64,000 bases of DNA, from the NCBI GenBank assembly GCA_045543655.1, contig JAZPXN010000093.1, positions 1 through 64,000 of the forward strand, written 5' to 3'. Shown here in pieces: positions 8,579-16,332 of the stretch. Within the stretch, counting starts at the first letter, position 1. The number at the start of each line of letters is the position of its first letter. Under the pieces are notes generated by a model. That model was given only the letters and a program-made list of their open reading frames with translations, searched no databases and was not told the DNA's origin. This DNA is from RGIG995 sp045543655 (GTDB lineage Bacteria > Bacillota > Clostridia > Oscillospirales > UBA644). Made by a program: the position numbers and the translations under genes.

Positions 8579-9430
8579 TTATCCTTTCTGGTCGTCGTTT
8601 CCGATTCGTTCTTTACGATATTGTATGGGAGAGATCCCAAATTCTTTGCGAAAAGCAGTGGAAAACTGAGAGGGAGAGAAAAATCCGCAGTCTGCGGCAA
8701 CGGAGGCGATTTTCGCCTCCGGCCGAAGCAACAGCAGTTTCGCCCGGGAAAGCTTAATACGGTTCAAATAGCGAATGGGAGAGACACCGTAATACCGTTT
8801 AAAACGATGAGAGAAATAATACTTACTCAGATTCATTTTTTCGCAGAACACATCTAACGTTACGTCCTTCAAATCAACGCCGGCAATCACCTGCTCGACC
8901 CGATTTTTAAAATCAATCTCCTCCCGGGGAAACTGCATTGCCCTGGCCAGGCGAAAGGCCTCCTCCAGAATTACGTGAAGAACGGTTGAAATTTCTGCAG
9001 AATGAGAAAAAGGCGTAGCGCTATGATCGCGGTATGCTGAAATGCATCGCTTCAGAACCGAAAAAACCGTAGGATCCTGCCCTACGAAGGGGAGCGGGCC
9101 GTATTCCTCAATTTGCCCGATCAGTGCATGTGCAAAAGCCCCGTTAAGATGCATCCAATAAATCTCGGAAGGTATCGCGGGATCAAAGAAATAGGTATGA
9201 CGGATTCGCTTATCCAACAACAAATACTCGCCCTCTCCAAGCACGCGGGAAAAATCTCCTTGCCGACAGATAAAATTACCGCGATTTACAAAAACCAAAA
9301 CGTGATTTTCCTCAACGAAGTTGCGGCAGGCAAATCGAGGAGAATTCTCAATTCCCAGGATATCAGAGTAACAGAGATCCGGCAATTGCTCGAAATTCTT
9401 CCTTAAAAAACCGACGTACGACTCGGACAT
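8579..9430 (-). CDS. AraC-family transcriptional regulator
   Basis: A 283-aa regulator with an N-terminal cupin-like sensor domain (about 1-150) and a C-terminal double helix-turn-helix (about 185-280). Features of the HTH are the segment SKYYFSHRFKRYYGVSP, then IASVAADCGFFSPSQFSTAFRKEFG-type second helix and the SPIQYR end. ATG 9430 is preferred over an upstream in-frame TTG because GGGAG lies about 10 nt before it. It is the first gene of a two-gene operon with the URO-D-like protein, the usual arrangement for a local sugar- or small-molecule-responsive activator. Confidence 0.9.
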   Translation of the reverse strand: MSESYVGFLRKNFEQLPDLCYSDILGIENSPRFACRNFVEENHVLVFVNRGNFICRQGDFSRVLGEGEYLLLDKRIRHTYFFDPAIPSEIYWMHLNGAFAHALIGQIEEYGPLPFVGQDPTVFSVLKRCISAYRDHSATPFSHSAEISTVLHVILEEAFRLARAMQFPREEIDFKNRVEQVIAGVDLKDVTLDVFCEKMNLSKYYFSHRFKRYYGVSPIRYLNRIKLSRAKLLLLRPEAKIASVAADCGFFSPSQFSTAFRKEFGISPIQYRKERIGNDDQKG

Positions 9431-9467
9431 AACTTCTCTGCTCCCAAAAAACAATTTCTATAATAAT

Positions 9468-9496
9468 AATATACCATAAAAAAGGAAAATTTGCAA
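9468..9496 (-). promoter_or_regulatory. Promoter of the AraC / URO-D-like operon
   Basis: Minus-strand TTGCAA (9491-9496), 17-bp spacer, TATATT (9468-9473), followed by the AraC gene start 38 bp on. Confidence 0.7.
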
Positions 9497-9530
9497 TAGG
9501 AAAGCAAGAATAAACAATTAAAAAGCAAGT

Positions 9531-9572
9531 AAAATAAAAATCGCCGAAAAAAAGAAACCTTTCTCCGGCGAT
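9531..9572 (-). terminator. Terminator of the metallophosphoesterase gene
   Basis: ATCGCCG (9540-9546) pairs with CGGCGAT (9566-9572) around an AG/TC-rich loop that can pair further; on the minus strand TTTTATTTTAC follows. Confidence 0.75.
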
Positions 9573-9585
9573 GCAATGGAATAAA

Positions 9586-10716
9586 TCAAAAACGAAAAAC
9601 CGTGGGGTTGAAGAAGACGCCTTCGCTGTCCACGGGAACGTGGGTGATCTTATCGCGCTCAAAGATAAAACCCGCGGCGGCGTGATATTCGGTAATTCCT
9701 TCCTCCGGCTTGGAATGACGGGGAACGCTGCCCACGGCAACGGGGCAGGGATGGCCGAGATAATTATCCCGTTCATCTCCGGGGAAGGTAACGAACTGGG
9801 AATGGAAATGACCGGAGATCATCAGGTCGGGATGAATCTCTTCTTTAAGAATGCGGCACCATTCCCCGTAAATATCCTGCTCGATATTGAACCGGTCTGC
9901 AGATTCCGCCACGGAAAACGGCTTGTGGCAGATCACGATACGGTGCTTGATAGAAGGATCGTCAAACTCTTTTCCCTGCGCTACTTTGCGAAGCCAGCGG
10001 GTCTGGCGCTGACGGAATTCGTGACAGCAAATCGTATCCCCGTAGGCGTCGCAGGAATCGGCCTTATCTTCCCCGCAATCCATCACTACCGCCCAAATAT
10101 CCCCGACCTGAACGGTATAAAACGTGTTACCATTCCAATTGGGCGTGTATTCGGCGATGGTCTCCGCATAAAAGCCGCGCAAATCGTGATTTCCACGGGA
10201 AAAGATCGTGGGGATCTCCCCTTCCGTCAACCGGGAAACGATCTCGTAAATATTATCGAAATACTCGATCTTTCCGCTGTGATTGGGAATATCACCGTTC
10301 AAAACCAGGAGGTCCATTTTTCCGTATTTTTTCTCAAAATGACGGGCGGCGGCCACGGGTGCGTCCACAAGATTATGAGCGTCCGAAATATGATACATTA
10401 CCGTTTTTTCTCCCGTAACCGGCCGGAAGGAATAGGTCAATTGCCGTTCCGCCTCTGTTTCAGGGAAATAGGGCTTACGATCAATTATCTTACGCCAGCA
10501 GACGGTATAGGCTTTTACTTCGTTCAACAACTCCGCAGGAACCTTCATCCGATGGGTTGTAACGTTGGAACGGAGGATGCCGTTGGAATCGTCAAAGAAC
10601 TTCTCCTCCCCTATCTTGACCCACATCAGGCAAGGATCCTTTACGCAGACCATGATCTGATATTCGTCGCCCACGGCAAAGACCGCAGGATGAGTCTTCA
10701 GCATTTCATTTTCCAT
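9586..10716 (-). CDS. Calcineurin-like metallophosphoesterase
   Basis: A 376-aa predicted cytoplasmic phosphoesterase. An N-terminal beta-sandwich-like domain (about 1-100) precedes a complete dinuclear-metal site: DAH (112-114), GD (141-142), GNHD (175-178), H264 and GHFH (302-305). No signal peptide or membrane segment. The substrate cannot be read from sequence; the N-terminal domain resembles that of purple-acid-phosphatase-like enzymes. It lies beside the oxidoreductase/isomerase cluster in the same orientation but has its own terminator, and the preceding gene's terminator separates the two, so it is likely a single-gene unit. Upstream GGGAG is about 13 nt from the ATG. Confidence 0.88.
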   Translation of the reverse strand: MENEMLKTHPAVFAVGDEYQIMVCVKDPCLMWVKIGEEKFFDDSNGILRSNVTTHRMKVPAELLNEVKAYTVCWRKIIDRKPYFPETEAERQLTYSFRPVTGEKTVMYHISDAHNLVDAPVAAARHFEKKYGKMDLLVLNGDIPNHSGKIEYFDNIYEIVSRLTEGEIPTIFSRGNHDLRGFYAETIAEYTPNWNGNTFYTVQVGDIWAVVMDCGEDKADSCDAYGDTICCHEFRQRQTRWLRKVAQGKEFDDPSIKHRIVICHKPFSVAESADRFNIEQDIYGEWCRILKEEIHPDLMISGHFHSQFVTFPGDERDNYLGHPCPVAVGSVPRHSKPEEGITEYHAAAGFIFERDKITHVPVDSEGVFFNPTVFRF

Positions 10717-10805
10717 AATTCTTGTCTTTCTCCCGTTGCATTTTTCCTACACAGTATAATTTTTATTAAAAAGCAAGAGAAACGTACTAACAAATCTCTT
10801 CGCAT

Positions 10806-10836
10806 CCAAAAGAAGGCTTAACGATTTCGTTAAGCC
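10806..10836 (-). terminator. Terminator of the first Gfo/Idh/MocA gene
   Basis: A 9-bp GGCTTAACG/CGTTAAGCC stem (10815-10823/10828-10836) with a 4-nt loop; TTCTTTT follows on the minus strand. It starts 16 bp after the stop codon. Confidence 0.8.
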
Positions 10837-10852
10837 TTCCTTGAATCTGCAA

Positions 10853-11902
10853 TTATTCAAAATCAGTAACAACGCAGTTATGTTCCGCAGAATAGAAGCA
10901 CGCTTCCATGAAGCGCATATCCCGGAGCATCTGCTCGTGGGTGATCCACTGTTCCTCTTCACCGTGAACGACGCGGGCAATATTACGGTAATAATCCTTC
11001 AGCGTCACGTTTACTTCGGGCAGAGGATATTCGGTGATCGTATCCTTGGTCCGGGGAGCCATGGTCTTGGTCCAGCCGGCAGAAGTCTGAACGGGAACCG
11101 CATCCCGTTTTTCCCAATCGGAAACCTTGACGATCTTGCCGTTATGCCAATCCTCCATGACGGCGGAGCCGTTTTCACCCAGCATATACCACCGCGGGAG
11201 ATTGATGAAGTTGCTGGTGCCCACTTCAACGTGGAACTGAATATCGTCTTCAAATTCAACGATGACCTTAAAGCCGTCGTCGCAATCTTCGTTCGTAACG
11301 TAAGAAAGCTTGCAGAACAGAGACTTGACCTTGCGGACGCCCATCATCATGAACATCTGGTCAAAAAGATGGATGCCCCAGTCGAGCACCATACCGCCGC
11401 CGCACTCTTTCTTATTCCGCCAGTCCCCGGGGATGCCGCGGGAGCCGTGAACCCGGGATTCAATGCAGAAAACGCGACCGAGGGTATTATCGTCAAAGAT
11501 CTTCTTCATGATATTATAATCTTCGTCCCAACGGCGATTCTGATGCACGGTAAAAAGAACGCCGCATTCTTCGGCAACGGAGATCATTTCCAGAAGCTCC
11601 TCGCTGTTCAGGGAAACGGGCTTTTCACAGACTACGTTTTTACCGGCCCGCATACACTGAATGCAAACGTCCTTATGCTGATCGTTGGGAATGGCGACGG
11701 TGACCACATCCACCGTAGGATCTGCAAGCAGATCCTCAAGACTGTCGTAAGTATGAAAACCGTCCTGACGGGCAACTTCCATCCGTTCGGGCTTGATATC
11801 GTAAGCGCCGGCGCATTCGACCATCTCGTTGCCGTCCATGATTTTGGGGTGTTTGCTGCCCATTCCGCCGTAACCGACGATGGCAATACGAATTTTTTCC
11901 AT
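10853..11902 (-). CDS. Gfo/Idh/MocA-family NAD(P)-dependent oxidoreductase
   Basis: A 349-aa protein. N-terminal Rossmann fold with IAIVGYGGMGSKH (6-18) and the family EKP motif (93-95), then an alpha/beta substrate domain (about 125-340). Members oxidise or reduce sugars, inositols or keto-sugars; the substrate here is unknown. ATG 11902 is preferred over an in-frame GTG 12 nt upstream because AGAAAGG lies about 10 nt before the ATG and would abut the GTG. It has its own promoter but lies downstream of a second oxidoreductase and an isomerase, suggesting a shared sugar or polyol pathway. Confidence 0.9.
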   Translation of the reverse strand: MEKIRIAIVGYGGMGSKHPKIMDGNEMVECAGAYDIKPERMEVARQDGFHTYDSLEDLLADPTVDVVTVAIPNDQHKDVCIQCMRAGKNVVCEKPVSLNSEELLEMISVAEECGVLFTVHQNRRWDEDYNIMKKIFDDNTLGRVFCIESRVHGSRGIPGDWRNKKECGGGMVLDWGIHLFDQMFMMMGVRKVKSLFCKLSYVTNEDCDDGFKVIVEFEDDIQFHVEVGTSNFINLPRWYMLGENGSAVMEDWHNGKIVKVSDWEKRDAVPVQTSAGWTKTMAPRTKDTITEYPLPEVNVTLKDYYRNIARVVHGEEEQWITHEQMLRDMRFMEACFYSAEHNCVVTDFE

Positions 11903-11963
11903 AGTAGTATACACCTTTCTGTCCTCTCCTCATCCAAAAAAGCAGATGAGACGTCCTGTTTAA

Positions 11964-11992
11964 AGTATAACATTTTCCCGGATTTTTGTCTA
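11964..11992 (-). promoter_or_regulatory. Promoter of the first Gfo/Idh/MocA gene
   Basis: Minus-strand TAGACA (11987-11992), 17-bp spacer, TATACT (11964-11969), about 60 bp upstream of the start codon. Confidence 0.7.
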
Positions 11993-12060
11993 TACAAAAA
12001 AGGATATAATTTTTATCATTTCGGACAAAGATACGGAATAAAGGAGACGTAGGACCTTCG

Positions 12061-12094
12061 CCGGGGCGATCCGCCGAACGACGGACCGCCCCGG
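12061..12094 (-). terminator. GC-rich terminator-like hairpin after the second Gfo gene
   Basis: A 13-bp CCGGGGCGGTCCG stem pairs on the minus strand with one G-U wobble (an A-C mismatch on the + strand), so the RNA is minus-sense. It lacks a good U-tract, so termination may be partial and let the downstream oxidoreductase be read through. Confidence 0.5.
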
Positions 12095-12123
12095 GGTACA
12101 GCATAATTCAATTGGCAGAAAAC

Positions 12124-13296
12124 TCAGATCTCGGGAATCTCGATTTCAATTTCCTTACCCAACTCAGCGGACTTGACGATACCGTCGATGATGGCCTGGT
12201 TGTAAAGGATTTCGCCGGAAGAAACGGTGGCCTTGCCTTCGCCCTCGGGCTTCTTCACTTCATCGATGAAGCAACGGAGCTTCTGGAAGAAGAGGCTGGT
12301 CTTGGTTTCGATCATGGGAACCTCGTAGCACATCCGCTCGCCTCCGATGTCTCTGTAGACCTTCAAGGGAGTGGTGAATTCGCCGTTCCAGCATTCCGTG
12401 GAGGGAATCCGCAGACCGCCCTTGGTACCGAGGATCAGAGCGTCGCCGCAGGTATCCATGTGCATGGCCCAGGAAATACGGAAGTCCAGGATAATACCGC
12501 CTTCCAGACGGACGAAAGCCGCTGCAAAATCGTCAACGCCGAATTTCTCAGCGTATTCGGGGTGCTTGGATTTCGCATAATATTTGGGATCGGTGCCGAA
12601 GAAATTGGAGGTATAACCGGAAACGGTGAGGGGCTTCGGATATCCGACCGCATTCAGCAGCATATCAAGGGAGTAAGAGCCGATATCGCCCACCGCGCCG
12701 ATACCGCCGGTTTCCTTCTCAATGAAGGTGGTGCCGTAGGGAGTAGGAATGCCGTGACGGCGTCCGCCGCCGGCCTGCAGGTAATAGATATCGCCCAGCT
12801 CGCCGGATTCGACGATCTTCTTGATCATCTGCATATTTTCGCTCATACGGGGCTGGAAGCCGATGGTAAGAATCTTACCGCTCTTCTTCTCGGCCTTCAT
12901 GACGGCAACGGCTTCATCGAGGGTAACGGTGAAGGGCTTTTCCAACATAACGTTGACGCCGTGCTCAAGGGCGTAGATGGTGGGTTCGGCGTGCTGACAG
13001 TTGTAGGTACAAATGGAAACGGCGTCCAATTCTTCATTGTCGATCATTTCCTTGTGGCTGGGATAGCAACGAACGCCCTCCACACCGTGATCGGCAAAGA
13101 ACTTTTCAGCCTTGCCGGGGATCAGATCCGCGCCGGCGACGATCTCAACGTCTTCCATCTGCAGATACTGTCTGATGTGAGAATCGGCGATCCATCCGCA
13201 ACCGATGATACCGACCTTTACTTTTTTGCTGGTGTCGACGACCTGATCCGCAACTTCATTCTTGAAGGCGTCAAGTCCGGAATCGATAACTGCCAT
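12124..13296 (-). CDS. Gfo/Idh/MocA-family oxidoreductase
   Basis: A 390-aa protein. After about 25 extra N-terminal residues the Rossmann fold begins with VKVGIIGCGWIADSH (26-40); the EKP motif is at 129-131, and a C-terminal substrate domain contains GGGRRHGIPTPYG. Similar proteins are annotated as myo-inositol or glucose dehydrogenase-like, but the substrate is not determinable here. AAGGAG lies 9 nt before the ATG. It is 46 nt downstream of the isomerase gene with no terminator between, so both are probably transcribed from the palindromic divergent promoter. Confidence 0.9.
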   Translation of the reverse strand: MAVIDSGLDAFKNEVADQVVDTSKKVKVGIIGCGWIADSHIRQYLQMEDVEIVAGADLIPGKAEKFFADHGVEGVRCYPSHKEMIDNEELDAVSICTYNCQHAEPTIYALEHGVNVMLEKPFTVTLDEAVAVMKAEKKSGKILTIGFQPRMSENMQMIKKIVESGELGDIYYLQAGGGRRHGIPTPYGTTFIEKETGGIGAVGDIGSYSLDMLLNAVGYPKPLTVSGYTSNFFGTDPKYYAKSKHPEYAEKFGVDDFAAAFVRLEGGIILDFRISWAMHMDTCGDALILGTKGGLRIPSTECWNGEFTTPLKVYRDIGGERMCYEVPMIETKTSLFFQKLRCFIDEVKKPEGEGKATVSSGEILYNQAIIDGIVKSAELGKEIEIEIPEI

Positions 13297-13342
13297 AACA
13301 ATGTTCTCCTTTTTAATTATGATATCGCCTTTCGACGAAAGA

Positions 13343-14170
13343 TTACAGATTGATGGTCTTCAGATAGTCGATGCTCATCTTGGCGCATTCGAGGGGCGTT
13401 TTGCCCAGGGCGGGACGATCCTGCTCCACGATGACCCATTTCGCACCGGCTTCTTCGGCGGCCTTGAGGATGGCGGGGAAATCCTGAACGCCGGAACCGA
13501 CGGGACGGAGCTCAAATTCCTGATTTTCCGCAGCCTTCTTGTCGGCGTCGTTCTTCACACCGATGAGGGCGTACATATTCTCGGACTTCTGACCGACGAA
13601 ATCCTTCAGATGGACGGTGGGGCAGCGGCCGGCGTATTTCCGGACGTAAGCGGCGGGATTCTCTCCCCCGACGTTGACCCAGCAGGTATCCAGCTGCGTT
13701 TTGAGAAGATCGGCGTCGACGGCTTCGTAAAGAGCGTCCAGCATATGCTGATCACCGATCATATTAGTGAATTCGAAATCGTGGTTATGATAACCGAGGG
13801 CGAGGCCCATCTCGTTTGCAACCTTGCCGAATTCCTTGGCATATTCCACCAGCTCGGGGAATTTTTCGTCGGCCTTGCAATACTCGCCGGAAACGTGGGG
13901 GATAACGACGTATTCCACGCCGATGGTCTTGTACTGGGCAAAGGTTCCCTTCACGTCTTCGATCATGCTCTTGATGGGAACGTGAGCGGAAATGGGGGTA
14001 AGGCCGTGCTTGGCGCAGAGATCACGGATCTGTTCGGCGGTGTAATCGTACATGCCGGCGAATTCCACACCGTCGTAGCCCATCTCTTTGACCTGCTTCA
14101 AGGTTCCGTCGAGATCAGCCTTCACGTCGTCACGAACGGAATACAACTGCAATGCTACGGGAAATTTCAT
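13343..14170 (-). CDS. Sugar phosphate isomerase/epimerase-family TIM-barrel protein
   Basis: A 275-aa protein of the xylose-isomerase-like TIM barrel family (AP_endonuc_2). Supporting segments are LQLYSVRDDVKADLDGTL near the N-terminus, ALGYHNHDFEF in the middle and LDTCWVNVGGENP then HLKDF towards the C-terminus, supplying the Glu/Asp/His residues that bind a divalent metal in this fold. Members include inosose isomerases/dehydratases and keto-sugar epimerases. GGAGG lies upstream of the ATG. First gene of the operon with the downstream oxidoreductase and divergent from an AraC regulator. Confidence 0.88.
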   Translation of the reverse strand: MKFPVALQLYSVRDDVKADLDGTLKQVKEMGYDGVEFAGMYDYTAEQIRDLCAKHGLTPISAHVPIKSMIEDVKGTFAQYKTIGVEYVVIPHVSGEYCKADEKFPELVEYAKEFGKVANEMGLALGYHNHDFEFTNMIGDQHMLDALYEAVDADLLKTQLDTCWVNVGGENPAAYVRKYAGRCPTVHLKDFVGQKSENMYALIGVKNDADKKAAENQEFELRPVGSGVQDFPAILKAAEEAGAKWVIVEQDRPALGKTPLECAKMSIDYLKTINL

Positions 14171-14200
14171 AACTTTGTAACCTCCGGTTCACATATTTAT

Positions 14201-14237
14201 ACTTGTATTATAAGACAAAATGTGCTATAATACAAGT
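14201..14237. promoter_or_regulatory. Palindromic, fully overlapping divergent promoter
   Basis: Twelve-bp perfect inverted repeats (14201-14212 and 14226-14237, spacer 13) each contain a -35 for one direction and a -10 for the other. Rightward: TTGTAT 14203-14208, 17 bp, TATAAT 14226-14231. Leftward: TTGTAT 14230-14235, 17 bp, TATAAT 14207-14212. It would serve the AraC gene (right) and the isomerase/oxidoreductase operon (left), with mutually exclusive polymerase binding. Confidence 0.75.
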
Positions 14238-14290
14238 CAAGACCAGTTTTTTATAAGACAATTATTGCGATTCGGAGAAAAAAGAGAGTT

Positions 14291-15136
14291 ATGGCGACCT
14301 TTTACGAAAACAAACGGATTCCCATTTCGGCGAATCACGGTGCAAAATTGGTAGACAGCCCCCATCTTCACAATCATTTGGAGATGGTCTATCTGCAGCA
14401 GGGGGCCACGGAGGTAGTGTGCGACGAATTCCGGGCCGAGTTGAACCCCGGAGACGTCTTTATCGCATTTCCCAATCAAGTACATCATTATCCCAAAGTA
14501 GGGGACGGAACTGCGATTCATTCCATTGTGATATTCTCCCCCATGGTCTGTAGCGAGTTCAAAGAGCTGTTCCGCCGCATGACGCCGGTCTCCCCCATCG
14601 TGCGAAGTCAGAACCTTGATCCGGACGTTCCGGACCTGATCGCAAAGATCATTGAGGAAAACAAAAGCGAAACGCCCTACAAGGAGGCTACTGCCCGGGG
14701 ATATCTGATCGCATTCCTCGGGAAACTGTTTCGCTCCATGGAATTCCGGGAGGAAAAGCAGTCGGACGGGACGCTGATGAAAAGCATTCTGAATTATTGC
14801 AACAAATACTATACGGAACCGCTTTCGCTGGACATTTTGTCGAAGGAATTGAACGCCGGAAAGTATCACATTTCGCATATTTTCAGCGAAAAACTGAAAA
14901 TCTCCTTCCCGGACTACGTAAACGGTCTTCGCATCAACGACGCCATTCGGCTTCTGACGGCGGACACAGATCGGTCCATCACGGAGATTGCCTATGACTG
15001 CGGCTTCAGCAGCACCCGAACCTTCAACCGGGCCTTCGTCAAATATACGGGGACCTCGCCCCGTGAATATCGGGAAAAGAACCTTTATAAAAACGTAACT
15101 CCCATCAATTTCTATATTCAGGATTCAAAATACTGA
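14291..15136 (+). CDS. AraC-family regulator with N-terminal cupin domain
   Basis: A 281-aa regulator. Residues about 15-85 form a cupin (HLHNHLEMVYLQQG then LNPGDVFIAFPNQVHHY), the usual sugar-sensing domain. Residues about 180-275 form the two HTH motifs (LSLDILSKELNAGKYHISHIFS; ITEIAYDCGFSSTRTFNRAF), ending in TSPREYR. It is divergent from the isomerase/oxidoreductase operon through a shared palindromic promoter, so it probably controls that operon and itself. Ribosome site GAGAG upstream. Own terminator downstream. Confidence 0.9.
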   Translation: MATFYENKRIPISANHGAKLVDSPHLHNHLEMVYLQQGATEVVCDEFRAELNPGDVFIAFPNQVHHYPKVGDGTAIHSIVIFSPMVCSEFKELFRRMTPVSPIVRSQNLDPDVPDLIAKIIEENKSETPYKEATARGYLIAFLGKLFRSMEFREEKQSDGTLMKSILNYCNKYYTEPLSLDILSKELNAGKYHISHIFSEKLKISFPDYVNGLRINDAIRLLTADTDRSITEIAYDCGFSSTRTFNRAFVKYTGTSPREYREKNLYKNVTPINFYIQDSKY

Positions 15137-15146
15137 CAATATCAAG

Positions 15147-15186
15147 AATCCCCCGGAACGACGATTCCGGGGGATTCGATTCTTTA
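15147..15186 (+). terminator. Terminator of the second AraC gene
   Basis: A 12-bp AATCCCCCGGAA/TTCCGGGGGATT stem (15147-15158/15165-15176) is followed by CGATTCTTTATT on the + strand. It abuts the convergent EF-P-like gene. Confidence 0.75.
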
Positions 15187-15564
15187 TTCTGCAATGCGAA
15201 GGAATTCTCCGGCGGCAAGGTCGATTTCCACCTCATCCCCGACGGAAACGTAAAACGGTACGAAGAGCGAGGCTCCGGAGGACGTAACGGCAGGCTTGGT
15301 CACACCGTCCGCAACCTTATCGGAAAATGCGGGAGCAGGCTCTGTTTCGATAACGGCAACGACGACCGTTTCCGGCAATTCCACGGAAACGGAGCCGTCT
15401 TCCCCATAAATGAGGAATACTTTATTTTCATCGGTAAAAAAGCGGATTCCTTCCGGTATTTCGCTTTTAGAGAGAATCACCGAATCAAAGGTTTCCGAAT
15501 CAATAAAAAGGACCTCGTCGCCGAGATCGGCGGAAAATTGGGCTTCGTTTCGTTTTTTACTCAT
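15184..15564 (-). CDS. Truncated EF-P-like protein lacking the KOW domain
   Basis: A 126-aa protein that aligns without large gaps to the last about 125 residues of the EF-P encoded just upstream: the stretch FIDSETFDSV matches FMDMETYDQI, VAVIETEPA matches LVTETEPG, and LFVPFYVSVGDEVEID matches IRVPLFINEGEKIRID. It therefore has the two OB-fold domains but no N-terminal KOW domain and no modifiable loop lysine, so it cannot act as EF-P in the usual way. ATG 15564 has GGAGG 7 nt upstream. Possibly a regulatory or decayed paralog; intact reading frame and good ribosome site suggest it is expressed. Confidence 0.75.
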   Translation of the reverse strand: MSKKRNEAQFSADLGDEVLFIDSETFDSVILSKSEIPEGIRFFTDENKVFLIYGEDGSVSVELPETVVVAVIETEPAPAFSDKVADGVTKPAVTSSGASLFVPFYVSVGDEVEIDLAAGEFLRIAE

Positions 15565-15586
15565 AGAAAAACCTCCTGAAACAATA

Positions 15587-15612
15587 CACCCTCTGCCCAG
15601 GGGCAAAGGGTG
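15587..15612 (-). other. Hairpin between efp and its truncated paralog
   Basis: CACCCTTTGCCC/GGGCAGAGGGTG pairs over 12 bp on the minus strand with one G-U wobble. It lacks a strong U-tract. It may attenuate or process the efp transcript before the paralog. Confidence 0.5.
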
Positions 15613-15636
15613 CATCAAAAGACAAAATCAAATCAA

Positions 15637-16203
15637 TCAGTCTTTGCAGCGTTCCATGTAAGAACCGCCGTCACGAGTGTCGATACGAATCTTCTCGCCT
15701 TCGTTGATGAAGAGGGGAACGCGAATCACGGCACCGGTTTCAAGGGTAGCGTTCTTGGTAACGTTGGTAGCAGTATCGCCACGGACGCCGGGCTCGGTCT
15801 CGGTAACCAGAAGATCTACGAAGAAGGGAGGTTCAACGCTGAAAACGCTGCCCTTATAAGAAAGGATCTTGCAGATGGTTTCTTCCTTAACGAACTTGAA
15901 AGCGTCGCCAAGCATATCGGCGTTCAGAGGAATCTGGTCGTAAGTTTCCATATCCATGAAGTAATACAGTTCACCGTCGGTATAAGAATACTGCATTTCT
16001 TTTCTTTCAATGTGAGCGAGGGGGAATTTGTCAGTGGGAGAGAACGTCTTTTCCACAACACCGCCGGAAATAACGTTCTTCAGCTTCGTGCGGACGAAGG
16101 CGGCTCCCTTACCGGGTTTTACGTGCTCAAATTCAACGACCTGATAAACGTTGCCTTCCATTTCAAAGGTAAGGCCGTTTCTGAAATCGCCTGCTGTCGT
16201 CAT
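15637..16203 (-). CDS. efp: Translation elongation factor P
   Basis: EF-P binds between the ribosomal P and E sites and rescues polyproline stalling. The 188-aa length is typical. The KOW domain carries HVKPGKGAAFVR with Lys32 at the loop tip, the residue modified in many bacteria; the OB domains follow, including FMDMETYDQI and TETEPGVRGDTA, the family signature. ATG 16203 has GGAGG 10 nt upstream and a consensus-like promoter. The downstream truncated paralog is probably co-transcribed. Confidence 0.97.
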   Translation of the reverse strand: MTTAGDFRNGLTFEMEGNVYQVVEFEHVKPGKGAAFVRTKLKNVISGGVVEKTFSPTDKFPLAHIERKEMQYSYTDGELYYFMDMETYDQIPLNADMLGDAFKFVKEETICKILSYKGSVFSVEPPFFVDLLVTETEPGVRGDTATNVTKNATLETGAVIRVPLFINEGEKIRIDTRDGGSYMERCKD

Positions 16204-16253
16204 AGTGTGAATACCTCCAAAGTATAAAATTCGGTAAATGTTATATTATAGTT

Positions 16254-16282
16254 ATTATACACTATATTTCGCCTGATTGCAA
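16254..16282 (-). promoter_or_regulatory. Promoter of efp
   Basis: Minus-strand TTGCAA (16277-16282), 17-bp spacer, TATAAT (16254-16259), about 50 bp upstream of the efp ATG. Confidence 0.75.
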
Positions 16283-16332
16283 GAGTTATCAAGAAAAATT
16301 TTCAAATATGTAAAAAATAGAAGGATAAAATC

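Noticed and set aside
12061..12094. Strong intrinsic terminator
   Set aside because: The stem is stable but no U-tract follows on either strand, so it is listed only as terminator-like.
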